A stretch of DNA of 6,338 bases from Candidatus Poribacteria bacterium (GCA_002729015.1 PBVO01000059.1:113094-119431), one strand, 5' to 3'. Positions 1 through 6,338 are shown, counted from the stretch's first letter. Notes: generated by a model from the letters alone, not told the origin. Program-made: numbers and translations.

Positions 1-1743
1 GTGAAAAGCCGCATCAGCGATGCAAAAAACCAACTGATGAGCCCAACAGATTATGACGTCTCCATTCGATCTGAGTCTGGCTTTGTTAATCCCTTTGAAG
101 AAAATGTATCTCAGATTTTTTCTGCTTACCAGAAAAAACTCAGAGAAAATAACGCTCTGGACTTTGATGATCTGATTTTAATGACAGTTCAGCTGTTTGA
201 GACTTTTCCTGATGTATTGGAATTTTACCAAAAACGTTTTCAATATATTATGGTTGATGAATATCAGGATACGAATCAATGTCAGTATCGTTTGGTTCGA
301 GCCTTGGCTAGAAAGCACAAAAACCTTTGTGTGGTTGGAGATGATGATCAATCGATTTATGCATTTCGTGGTGCAGATATTAACAACATTTTAAACTTTG
401 AACAGGATTACCAAAACATAAGAATTTTACGCTTAGAACAAAATTATCGTTCAACGCAGAATATACTTGAGGCAGCTAACTTAGTAATTCAAAATAACAA
501 TCAAAGAAAAGAAAAATCGCTATGGACTGAAAATCAGTCAGGTGAACTCATCCGCATATTTGAAGCTAGCGATGAAGTTGAAGAAGCAAATTATGTGGTT
601 AACGAAATTCGAAATTACAAACACAAAGGTAAACCCTACAGTGATTGTGTGATTTTCTACCGAATCAATGCACAATCGCGTACTTTTGAAGAGGCCTTGC
701 GTGAAGAAAATATTCCTTACCAAATTATTGGAGGAACTAAGTTTTACGATCGGATGGAAATTAAGGATATGTTAGCTTACCTGAAGATTATCGTCAACCC
801 TAGTGATTCAGTAAGTTTGCGTCGAATTATCAATGTCCCGGCCAGAGGTATTGGAGGGAAGACCTTAGCTCGCCTAGAAGATTTTGCTCAATCTAATCAA
901 ATTTCGCTGATGAATGCAGTTCGACGTGTGTTTGAAATCGAAAACATTCGGGCTTCTACACAAAGTAGAATTAAAGACTTTTCTGAGTTGATAAATAATT
1001 ATCAACCAACTGATACACCAGCACAAACACTTGAAGATCTGATGCATCGTTCAGGATACCTAGCAGCTTTACGTCAGGAAAATACAATTGAGACACAAAC
1101 TCGTATTGAAAACTTGAATGCTTTAGTTAACGGCGTATTTAGTTACGAATCATCTGCTCCAGAACTAACTCTGAGCGGCTATTTAGAGTCAGTAGCTTTG
1201 ACTTCGGATATTGATAGTCTTTCGGATCAACATGATGTTGTATCTCTAATGACTTTGCATAATGCGAAAGGCCTTGAATTTCCTATTGTTTTTATGGCTG
1301 GTATGGAAGAAGGATTTCTACCGCATCAACGATCTATGGAATCTCTAAAAGAGTTGGAGGAAGAGCGACGTCTATGTTACGTAGGTATTACTCGAACCGA
1401 AGAACAGTTACACCTAACACATTCAAAAACTCGTCGGACATTCGGCAATTTTGATTATAGAATTTCCTCTCGGTTCTTAGACGAAATCCCTCCAGATTTA
1501 CTCGAATCTGTTCAAGAACGCATGGAAACAAAAGTTGATCGAGTCGTTTCGACTTTTGACCCTGATGAATCAGGTTATTTAGAATGTTACCAAGTTGGCC
1601 AAATTGTCTACCATAGACGATTTGGCCGTGGACGCATAAAAGCAATCTTTGGCTCCGGAGAGAACAGCCGAATAACAATCCGTTTTGACCGCGCAGGAGA
1701 AAAAACACTGATGCAATCTTATGCTAACTTACAAATTACATGA
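1..1743 (+). CDS. pcrA: ATP-dependent DNA helicase, UvrD/PcrA/Rep family (5'-truncated by window edge)
   Basis: This is a superfamily 1A 3'-5' DNA helicase that unwinds DNA in repair and replication restart, and probably displaces stalled RNA polymerase. The 580 visible codons hold motif II DEYQDTN (residues 86-92), motif III GDDDQSIYAFRGA (113-125), motif IV QNYRS (147-151), the 2B-entry motif GGTKFYDRMEIKD (244-256), motif V from about 414 to 431 (HNAKGLEF), and motif VI EEERRLCYVGITR (453-465) with the arginine finger R465. Residues about 540-578 form the C-terminal Tudor-like domain seen in PcrA/UvrD (VGQIVYHRRFGRGRI), which binds RNA polymerase in studied members. The N-terminal Q motif and Walker A (GxGKT) are absent. 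Family proteins are usually about 720-740 residues, so roughly 150 codons lie upstream, and the GTG at base 1 is an internal Val codon rather than a start. The TGA stop overlaps the gatC ribosome-binding site. The family is certain; the choice of pcrA over uvrD as a name is convention. Confidence 0.95.
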   Translation: MKSRISDAKNQLMSPTDYDVSIRSESGFVNPFEENVSQIFSAYQKKLRENNALDFDDLILMTVQLFETFPDVLEFYQKRFQYIMVDEYQDTNQCQYRLVRALARKHKNLCVVGDDDQSIYAFRGADINNILNFEQDYQNIRILRLEQNYRSTQNILEAANLVIQNNNQRKEKSLWTENQSGELIRIFEASDEVEEANYVVNEIRNYKHKGKPYSDCVIFYRINAQSRTFEEALREENIPYQIIGGTKFYDRMEIKDMLAYLKIIVNPSDSVSLRRIINVPARGIGGKTLARLEDFAQSNQISLMNAVRRVFEIENIRASTQSRIKDFSELINNYQPTDTPAQTLEDLMHRSGYLAALRQENTIETQTRIENLNALVNGVFSYESSAPELTLSGYLESVALTSDIDSLSDQHDVVSLMTLHNAKGLEFPIVFMAGMEEGFLPHQRSMESLKELEEERRLCYVGITRTEEQLHLTHSKTRRTFGNFDYRISSRFLDEIPPDLLESVQERMETKVDRVVSTFDPDESGYLECYQVGQIVYHRRFGRGRIKAIFGSGENSRITIRFDRAGEKTLMQSYANLQIT

Positions 1744-1746
1744 GGA
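1741..1746 (+). promoter_or_regulatory. Shine-Dalgarno site of gatC, overlapping the helicase stop codon
   Basis: TGAGGA contains a GAGGA core 6 bases before the gatC ATG. The first three bases are also the TGA stop of the helicase gene, so a ribosome finishing the helicase ends on the gatC binding site. This suggests translational coupling. It is the only clear purine-rich ribosome-binding site at a gene start in the window. Confidence 0.75.
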
Positions 1747-1752
1747 TAATCC

Positions 1753-2046
1753 ATGTCAAAAATTATTAGTATCGAAGACGTTCAACATATTGCCAATCTG
1801 GCTCGTTTAACACTTAACAGTGAGGAGGTAAAATCGAGTCAAGAACAGTTATCTCACATTCTGGGCTATATTGAGAAACTCAATCAGCTAGACACGGAAG
1901 ATGTTCACCCTACTTCTCATGTAATACCCATTCGAAACGTAACAAAGGCTGATGATCAAAAAGACTTATTTGAACGAGATGAAATTTTGGCCAATGCTCC
2001 CTCCAGTGAACAAGGATATTTTGAAGTTCCTCAGGTTATTGAATAA
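1753..2046 (+). CDS. gatC: Asp-tRNA(Asn)/Glu-tRNA(Gln) amidotransferase subunit C
   Basis: GatC is the small structural subunit of the cytoplasmic GatCAB complex. That complex converts mischarged Glu-tRNA(Gln) to Gln-tRNA(Gln), and/or Asp-tRNA(Asn) to Asn-tRNA(Asn); GatC stabilises the GatA amidase. The length of 97 residues is normal. Visible family signatures are VQHIANLARLTL (10-21), the LDTEDVHPTSHV segment (46-57), and the C-terminal NAP...FEVPQVIE (81-97). The ATG start is fixed by the GAGGA site 6 bases upstream and by alignment with the usual N-terminus. The gene begins 9 bases after the helicase stop and is followed 20 bases later by panC, so it is probably co-transcribed with both. 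Neither gatA nor gatB is adjacent in this window, although many genomes keep gatC with gatA. The two must be encoded elsewhere for the complex to work. Identification is secure. Confidence 0.96.
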   Translation: MSKIISIEDVQHIANLARLTLNSEEVKSSQEQLSHILGYIEKLNQLDTEDVHPTSHVIPIRNVTKADDQKDLFERDEILANAPSSEQGYFEVPQVIE

Positions 2047-2066
2047 CCAGTCGTTAGATTAGAAAA

Positions 2067-2936
2067 ATGGAAGTGCAACAAACGATAAAAGCCACTCGAT
2101 CTTGGAGTCAACGTCATCGATATCAAGGGAAGTCAGTTGGTTTTGTTCCAACCATGGGTGCCTTGCATCAAGGACATCTCAGTTTAGTTCGCCAAGCCCG
2201 AAAAGATAATGATTTTGTTGTAGTAAGCGTATTCGTTAACCCAATTCAATTTGCACCTAATGAAGATTTTGATAATTATCCCAGAAAATTTAGGCTAGAC
2301 TTAGACTTACTCGAGAAAGAATGCGTTGATCTGGTTTTTGCACCTAGCCGTGAAGAAATGTACCCACAAGATGATAACCGTATGAACCACACATGGTTGG
2401 ACGTCGTTGGGCCAATTACTGAAGGACTATGTAGTATTAGTCGACCGACTTTTTTTCGCGGTGTAACAACTGTTGTGGCTAAATTATTTAATATCGTTCA
2501 ACCAAAACGTGCTTACTTTGGATGGAAGGATGCACAACAACTAGCAGCAATCCGACAAATGGTGAATGACTTGAACTTTGATCTAGAAGTAATTGGCTTG
2601 CCTATAGTACGAGAAGACGATGGTTTAGCTATGAGTTCACGAAACGTCTATTTAACAAAAGATGAACGCCAAGAGGCCAAAATGGTCTACCAATCCTTGG
2701 AACTAGCAAAATCCCAAATTCTACGAGGGGGGCAGTCTGTAAAAAAAATCACGGATGAGATGAAACTACTAGTGGAAGACTCGCCATTGATTCGAATTGA
2801 CTATATTACAATTGTCTCTAGTCAAACATTCAGCCTAATCTCAGAACTTGAGCACGGACAAGATATCTTAATAGCAATAGCTGCTTATGTCGGAAACACC
2901 CGTTTAATTGATAATTTTCGACTAAAAGTTCCCTAG
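2067..2936 (+). CDS. panC: Pantothenate synthetase (pantoate--beta-alanine ligase)
   Basis: PanC condenses pantoate and beta-alanine using ATP, via a pantoyl-adenylate, to make pantothenate (vitamin B5) for coenzyme A. It is a cytoplasmic dimer of the nucleotidyltransferase superfamily. The 289 residues match the family length. Signatures are GFVPTMGALHQGH (25-37; HIGH-like histidines H34 and H37), NPIQF (58-62; pantoate-binding Asn/Gln), FGWKDAQQL (151-159; Lys154, Asp155), and REDDGLAMSSRN (182-193; the KMSKS-equivalent MSSRN). The ATG start gives the usual distance of about 24 residues to GFVPTMG. No good Shine-Dalgarno precedes it, only an A-rich stretch, so translation may depend on flow from gatC 20 bases upstream. 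Two positions look unusual: F129 where the family normally has His (RPTHF/RPGHF; here RPTFF), and W153 in FGxKD, where I more often recall Glu or Gln. The core catalytic residues are intact, so I expect an active enzyme. Confidence 0.96.
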   Translation: MEVQQTIKATRSWSQRHRYQGKSVGFVPTMGALHQGHLSLVRQARKDNDFVVVSVFVNPIQFAPNEDFDNYPRKFRLDLDLLEKECVDLVFAPSREEMYPQDDNRMNHTWLDVVGPITEGLCSISRPTFFRGVTTVVAKLFNIVQPKRAYFGWKDAQQLAAIRQMVNDLNFDLEVIGLPIVREDDGLAMSSRNVYLTKDERQEAKMVYQSLELAKSQILRGGQSVKKITDEMKLLVEDSPLIRIDYITIVSSQTFSLISELEHGQDILIAIAAYVGNTRLIDNFRLKVP

Positions 2937-2938
2937 TT

Positions 2939-4003
2939 TTAATTCTTTGTTACTGAAATTGTGTCATCCACAAAGAATCCCTTACTTGACTTAGGTGGAA
3001 TGCGTAGTTCAACCAGGTTGTCGCTAACAGCAGACACCACTCCTGTTAATTCACGCATGACTCCCAATTTGATCATTTGTCCAGTTACTGGGTGAATAAT
3101 TTCTTTGGGGGTTTTACTCAAAGTCAATTTGTTTCCACTCTCAACTTTATTAGGATTAATGCCCGCCATTTGTAGTATATCCCCTCTTATCGCAATGATT
3201 ATGGCATTACCTAATAAACTTTTTTGTAGCTGTCCAACCAAGTTCTGAGGGGGGCGCTTAATTCTATCATATATTCCTACAACGTGCTGAGGCTTACTTT
3301 CTATCCCGGGTACGATAATAACTTCACGGTCGATTTTATGTAATAGCTCAAAGGATGCAATCCCCTCTCCAGCATTTTTACCAAATGCAACAGAAATTTC
3401 ATTTCCATCGGCGTCTACTAAATTTATCTCCTGGTCTGGTTTAAATGGTACTTGTGGGCCGTTATCTAGGGATGCTGCTAGTTGATTCGTTTCGGTTTCA
3501 GCCAGTCTTTCTTCTATGTCAGATCCCGCACCTTCAAATTTTCTTACTAAAATGGAGTGCCGTCCCAGTACTAGCAAACACTTGGCAGGTAATCGAACCA
3601 GTCGGATATTAGTACCAATATCGATCAGTGGCGGGCTTGTTTTGCTCCGGTCATCTGTTGTAACTTCGAAATCAGAGAGATAAAGAGTTGACCGGTTCTG
3701 ATCTACATCGATAACTAACCCCATACCCAGAGGCGTTTTAATCGTTTGTGTCAGATTCGCATTAGCATCATACAAAATCTTTGGCCTATATATCTCTAAT
3801 GTCATACCACGTCTAACTCCATCTAATCTACCCAAGTTAACATTAACTCGCCGCGAGTTTATACTCAGAATTCGACCATCTTCGGGTGTAGATGAAATGG
3901 ATCTTTTTTCTTCTTTTGCTTGGTGGTCATCCGATAGAGAACTGATGGTGATCATCATAACACCAATAGTGATGAGGCACCAAAGAACATAGTCTTTTTT
4001 CAT
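2939..4003 (-). CDS. Membrane-anchored protein with FlgT-C-like beta modules, function unknown
   Basis: I do not recognise a named family for the whole 354-residue protein. It opens with two lysines and a hydrophobic helix (about 5-22) lacking a good lipobox or a clear signal-peptidase site, so it is probably anchored in the inner membrane with the remainder in the periplasm. Two beta-rich modules can be seen. Module A (about 42-138) has GRILSINSRRVNVNLGRLDGVRRGM and later GMGLVIDVDQNRSTLYL. Module B (about 268-350) has IRGDILQMAGINPNKVESGNKL, HPVTGQMIKLG (304-314) and TGVVSAVSDNLVELRI. Both follow the plan 'G.V..V....V.vn.G...GV..Gm.l.v' then 'G...V..V....s...' seen in the FlgT C-terminal type and related envelope proteins. 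A third, weaker beta segment (about 186-236, FKPDQEINLVDADG) lies between them. It is the last gene of the minus-strand group, 6 bases after its neighbour, with no clear Shine-Dalgarno. A periplasmic or peptidoglycan-facing structural role is a guess. Confidence 0.85.
   Translation of the reverse strand: MKKDYVLWCLITIGVMMITISSLSDDHQAKEEKRSISSTPEDGRILSINSRRVNVNLGRLDGVRRGMTLEIYRPKILYDANANLTQTIKTPLGMGLVIDVDQNRSTLYLSDFEVTTDDRSKTSPPLIDIGTNIRLVRLPAKCLLVLGRHSILVRKFEGAGSDIEERLAETETNQLAASLDNGPQVPFKPDQEINLVDADGNEISVAFGKNAGEGIASFELLHKIDREVIIVPGIESKPQHVVGIYDRIKRPPQNLVGQLQKSLLGNAIIIAIRGDILQMAGINPNKVESGNKLTLSKTPKEIIHPVTGQMIKLGVMRELTGVVSAVSDNLVELRIPPKSSKGFFVDDTISVTKN
2942..2978. repeat. 9-bp perfect inverted repeat at the convergent gene junction
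   Basis: ATTCTTTGT (2942-2950) and ACAAAGAAT (2970-2978) are perfect inverted copies around a 19-base loop. They lie inside the last codons of the minus-strand gene and 5 bases past the panC stop. The stem is AT-rich and neither side has a T tract, so it does not look like a normal intrinsic terminator. It may be chance, or a weak transcript-end structure for the + strand group. Confidence 0.3.
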
Positions 4004-4009
4004 GATTTT

Positions 4010-4753
4010 TTACCAACGGAACCTAACTTCTCCAAAGATACCACTTCCAGTTGTTAGATAGGATGTCTGAACCACCGAATCAGTATCTTGGTCTTGGATT
4101 AAAAATAGAACAGCGCTTGTAGTTAAACTCAAAACCGAAGCACCAAGTAACAATCCAGTTTGCCTATCGAGTTGTTGTGTTTTTGATTTGAACTCATCGG
4201 CTTTTGTTTTTACTAAAGCTTGTTTGAACATTTTATATGTACTATCTGCTCGATGGTTTGAGTAATATGCAGCAATGCTCAATGCTCCACCAATAGATAA
4301 TGCCGTCCAAGCAAAGGGATTTGATTGGCGACGGTATGGCTGATCGTAATCAGAAGAACCAGCTAAATCTGGCAAATCTTGATTTAGAATACTAATACCA
4401 TCTTTGGTCTGAACAACCTCTTGAACGGATACTAGGTCTGCAAAGCGTACCATTTTCCCAGTATCTGTCTCCGTGATTCTCGTTATAGCACTATGTTCAT
4501 AAGACTCAAGGACCTCTAGGCGAGCTACAGGAGATAGCTGATGTTCAATAGATTCGTATGCATAGCAGATATCACCTTCCTGCAAGTCATAATCCTTTCC
4601 CATATCAATATAGACAAAGCTTCGATCAACTAGGAGAACGTATCCTTGGTCCCAACCATCGAGAGCCATAGCAACATCAGCGATCATACCAGCGAATAAC
4701 AAGCAATAGAAGAAAAATCTTAACTTTAAACTCATTCTTAGAACTCTATTCAC
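4010..4753 (-). CDS. Exported membrane protein with one beta module and two transmembrane helices, function unknown
   Basis: This 247-residue protein is of unknown family. An N-terminal signal peptide (hydrophobic core about 13-24) ends in AMA at 28-30, a good signal-peptidase I site. A beta-rich module follows (about 34-110: GYVLLVDRSFVYIDMGKDYDLQEGDI, then ARLEVLESYEHSAITRI and VRFADLVSV). It has the same layout as the modules of the next gene downstream. A polar linker leads to hydrophobic helix 1 (about 147-164), a charged helical stretch rich in Lys, Asp and Gln (165-200), and hydrophobic helix 2 (about 201-219). The tail ends in VRFRW. The longest frame starts at a GTG (4753), but the ATG at 4735 gives a more typical 24-residue signal peptide and has AGAG 8 bases upstream, so it may be the true start. 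The gene sits 6 bases from each neighbour, which implies one transcript and related roles in the envelope. Confidence 0.82.
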   Translation of the reverse strand: MNRVLRMSLKLRFFFYCLLFAGMIADVAMALDGWDQGYVLLVDRSFVYIDMGKDYDLQEGDICYAYESIEHQLSPVARLEVLESYEHSAITRITETDTGKMVRFADLVSVQEVVQTKDGISILNQDLPDLAGSSDYDQPYRRQSNPFAWTALSIGGALSIAAYYSNHRADSTYKMFKQALVKTKADEFKSKTQQLDRQTGLLLGASVLSLTTSAVLFLIQDQDTDSVVQTSYLTTGSGIFGEVRFRW

Positions 4754-4759
4754 AAAGAT

Positions 4760-6338
4760 CTAGTTTTCAATTGGCCTAACACAGCGAAAACCAATACCGG
4801 GGTACCCTGATTCAGGGGAAGCTTTTTCTCGGTTTGTGAGTGAAGTCATGAACCCATCTTCATGTAAACTTATTCCTCCGCGAACAGCTTTCAATCCAGT
4901 ATTGTCAACAGGCCCCGTCGGGTTTGAAGATATACCACTTTTAGAGTAATAGGTAGCGTCATACCAGTCAGCGACCCATTCCCAAGCATTTCCACACATA
5001 TTATATATATTGTTCCGAGTTTTTCCATCTGGATGACGGTCAATTGGAGCCAAACCTCTCCCCGTTTGGATATTTACCAAGCTCGTAACTATGCCATTCC
5101 AACGATTTCCCCAAGCCCATCTAGGGCGGGTTTTAATACCTGAAAAATTACCCAACACAGCCCGTTCCCACTCAGCTTCAGTCGGCAATCTTTTTCCAAC
5201 CCATTCTGCATAATCATTCGCATCTTTCCAACTAACGTTCACAACAGGGAATTTTCCCATTCCTTTTGGGTACTTTCGGCCATTCCAGTGACTTGGTGGC
5301 ATGCGATTAGTCGCATCCACAAAATCTTTGTACTCTGCATTTGTTACCTCATATTGATCAATATAATAGGCTGACAAATTGACTAACCTCTCAGGTTTTT
5401 CATCGGATTCCCCATTTTCATTTCCCATCATGAAAGGAATTGTAGTGGCTGGAACATAGACCATACTTAAAGGAGCTTCAAGGTCAATTACCTTTGTTAT
5501 GATAGCACTTTCATTCCCAGCTCGATCCTTAAATTTAACGAAAACTTTCTTTGGGCCTGGAGTTGATTCAACTAACCAATTAAGGGTTGAAGTGTAAGAT
5601 TCCCATTCATTAAACTCTTGAGTGTTAGAGACTGACATTTGATAAACACCACTAGCGTCAGTAACGGCAAACTCTAGCTTCAATTGCGGAGACTTCGTTT
5701 TTCCCTTTCCCCCATTAATTTCGAATTTATGAACAAACGGAGGTTGTTGATCAATCACGAGGCTACGATTAACAAAAGTTGTCTGACCGACCAAAACAGT
5801 GATCGGGGAAACCCTAATTTCATCAGTTCCCGATCGGTGAATAGAATAATTTCGATCACTTTCTAGATCCATGATAGACCAATGGTCTCCAGAGGTAATG
5901 GTTTCGACTCTCAAAGAGTTAGATAACTTTATATTATTTTTACGTAGAGCAAGAATAAAAGGTTCCGTGAGATGTTGGTGAATTTCAAATTCACGTGCTA
6001 TCTCGTCCACATCTATGTCAATTGTTACAGGAGCCTCCTCGACCATATATTTACCCGTATCAATTTTCAGTTGATACTCTCCGGCAGGAATATCTCGGAT
6101 AGTGGTTGGTGTTAGGTAAGGTTTTAGTTGAACTTCGGCGCGTCCAACCGAAAATTTCTCTGAAGCCGCTGGTGAAAAAATTAACGATCGCATCGGCCGT
6201 GGCTGGAGGCTAATATTAGCTTTGCCGACTTCAATTTGAACTTCGATAGGAGGCTCTATGTCGATTTCCGTAACCTGATCCGTAACCTCGGCTTTTTTTA
6301 CGGTAAGTTCTTTTCTTTCCGATATTTCACCATTTTCA
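4760..6338 (-). CDS. Exported multidomain protein with PEGA-like, Ig-like and C-terminal SUMF1 domains (5'-truncated by window edge)
   Basis: The frame is open to the window edge. The Met codon at 6193 is preceded by 48 more sense codons, so the start lies outside. Numbering from that Met: a PEGA-like module (about 7-60, LTPTTIRDIPAGEYQLKI), an unassigned beta region (about 70-150), a bacterial Ig-like domain (about 150-236, ending FKDRAGNES), then a SUMF1/FGE-type domain (about 241-474). The SUMF1 domain shows YYIDQYEVTNAEYKDFV (276-292), VNVSWKDANDYAEWV, RLPTEAEWERA (335-345), CGNAWEWVADWY (400-411), VRGG (437-440) and GFRCVR (468-473). Formylglycine-generating enzymes carry catalytic cysteines just after RGGS. 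Here that stretch reads RGGISLHEDGF with none, so sulfatase activation is unlikely. C400 and C471 are the only cysteines in the domain and could pair in a disulfide. The PEGA and Ig modules suggest a periplasmic or surface protein, but no signal peptide is visible because the N-terminus is missing. It is the first visible gene of the minus-strand group; a downstream membrane-protein gene follows after 6 bases. Confidence 0.9.
   Translation of the reverse strand, partial: ENGEISERKELTVKKAEVTDQVTEIDIEPPIEVQIEVGKANISLQPRPMRSLIFSPAASEKFSVGRAEVQLKPYLTPTTIRDIPAGEYQLKIDTGKYMVEEAPVTIDIDVDEIAREFEIHQHLTEPFILALRKNNIKLSNSLRVETITSGDHWSIMDLESDRNYSIHRSGTDEIRVSPITVLVGQTTFVNRSLVIDQQPPFVHKFEINGGKGKTKSPQLKLEFAVTDASGVYQMSVSNTQEFNEWESYTSTLNWLVESTPGPKKVFVKFKDRAGNESAIITKVIDLEAPLSMVYVPATTIPFMMGNENGESDEKPERLVNLSAYYIDQYEVTNAEYKDFVDATNRMPPSHWNGRKYPKGMGKFPVVNVSWKDANDYAEWVGKRLPTEAEWERAVLGNFSGIKTRPRWAWGNRWNGIVTSLVNIQTGRGLAPIDRHPDGKTRNNIYNMCGNAWEWVADWYDATYYSKSGISSNPTGPVDNTGLKAVRGGISLHEDGFMTSLTNREKASPESGYPGIGFRCVRPIEN

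Noticed and set aside
1..3. GTG at base 1 as the start of the helicase gene
   Set aside because: The protein would lack the Walker A motif and about 150 N-terminal residues, while the residues that follow align with the interior of PcrA/UvrD. The window edge cuts the gene.
197..394. Open frame of 65 codons on the + strand inside the helicase gene
   Set aside because: It lies wholly inside strongly supported helicase motifs II and III in another frame, and its translation is low-complexity with no family resemblance.
538..723. 61-codon open frame on the - strand
   Set aside because: It is a shadow of the helicase coding frame; its Phe/Ile-rich composition is what the complement of an AT-rich gene gives.
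1201..1580. Repeated SGYLE peptide in the helicase (about residues 402-406 and 534-538)
   Set aside because: The two copies sit in different, well-aligned parts of the helicase and the surrounding residues differ, so this is coincidence rather than an internal duplication.
1388..1708. 106-codon open frame on the - strand opposite the helicase C-terminus
   Set aside because: It is antisense to helicase motif VI and the Tudor-like domain; the translation has no recognisable family features and no supporting ribosome-binding site.
2890..2936. AT-rich weak stem near 2912-2930 as a terminator for the minus-strand group
   Set aside because: It has only a few A-T pairs with a mismatch and no following T tract, so it falls below what a functional intrinsic terminator shows.
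5684..5866. 60-codon open frame on the + strand
   Set aside because: It is antisense to the Ig-like and beta region of the SUMF1 protein, and nothing supports its expression.

Overview
This window is 6.3 kb of very compact, moderately AT-rich bacterial DNA. It holds two converging gene groups, and only about 43 bases lie outside coding sequence. Genes within each group are 6 to 20 bases apart, and the two groups meet tail to tail with 2 bases between their stop codons. Both groups run off the window: the first gene on each side lacks its 5' end.

Left half, + strand (1-2936): housekeeping genes. A 5'-truncated UvrD/PcrA-type DNA helicase is followed by gatC (a subunit of the tRNA-dependent amidotransferase) and panC (pantothenate synthetase). 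These three functions (DNA repair, aminoacyl-tRNA correction, vitamin B5 synthesis) are not biochemically linked. They look like a shared transcription unit rather than a pathway.

Right half, - strand (6338 down to 2939): three exported or membrane-anchored proteins, none with a recognised specific function. In transcription order they are: (1) a large protein, truncated at the window edge, with a PEGA-like module, a bacterial Ig-like domain and a C-terminal SUMF1/formylglycine-generating-enzyme-type domain; (2) a 247-residue protein with a signal peptide, a small beta-rich module and two transmembrane helices; (3) a 354-residue protein with an N-terminal membrane anchor and at least two beta-rich modules like those of the FlgT C-terminal family. 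Proteins 2 and 3 seem to share the same kind of beta module. The set is most simply read as an undescribed cell-envelope cassette, and it is the most interesting part of the window.

Organism: a Gram-negative bacterium is likely, judging from the envelope-type domains and a PcrA/UvrD motif III variant (GDDDQSIYAFRGA) that I associate with deltaproteobacterial-type lineages. The use of GatC means the organism makes Gln-tRNA and/or Asn-tRNA by transamidation. I cannot name a genus. No RNA genes, insertion sequences, CRISPR arrays, phage genes, clear promoters or clear intrinsic terminators are visible. No stretch over 20 bases lies between genes.
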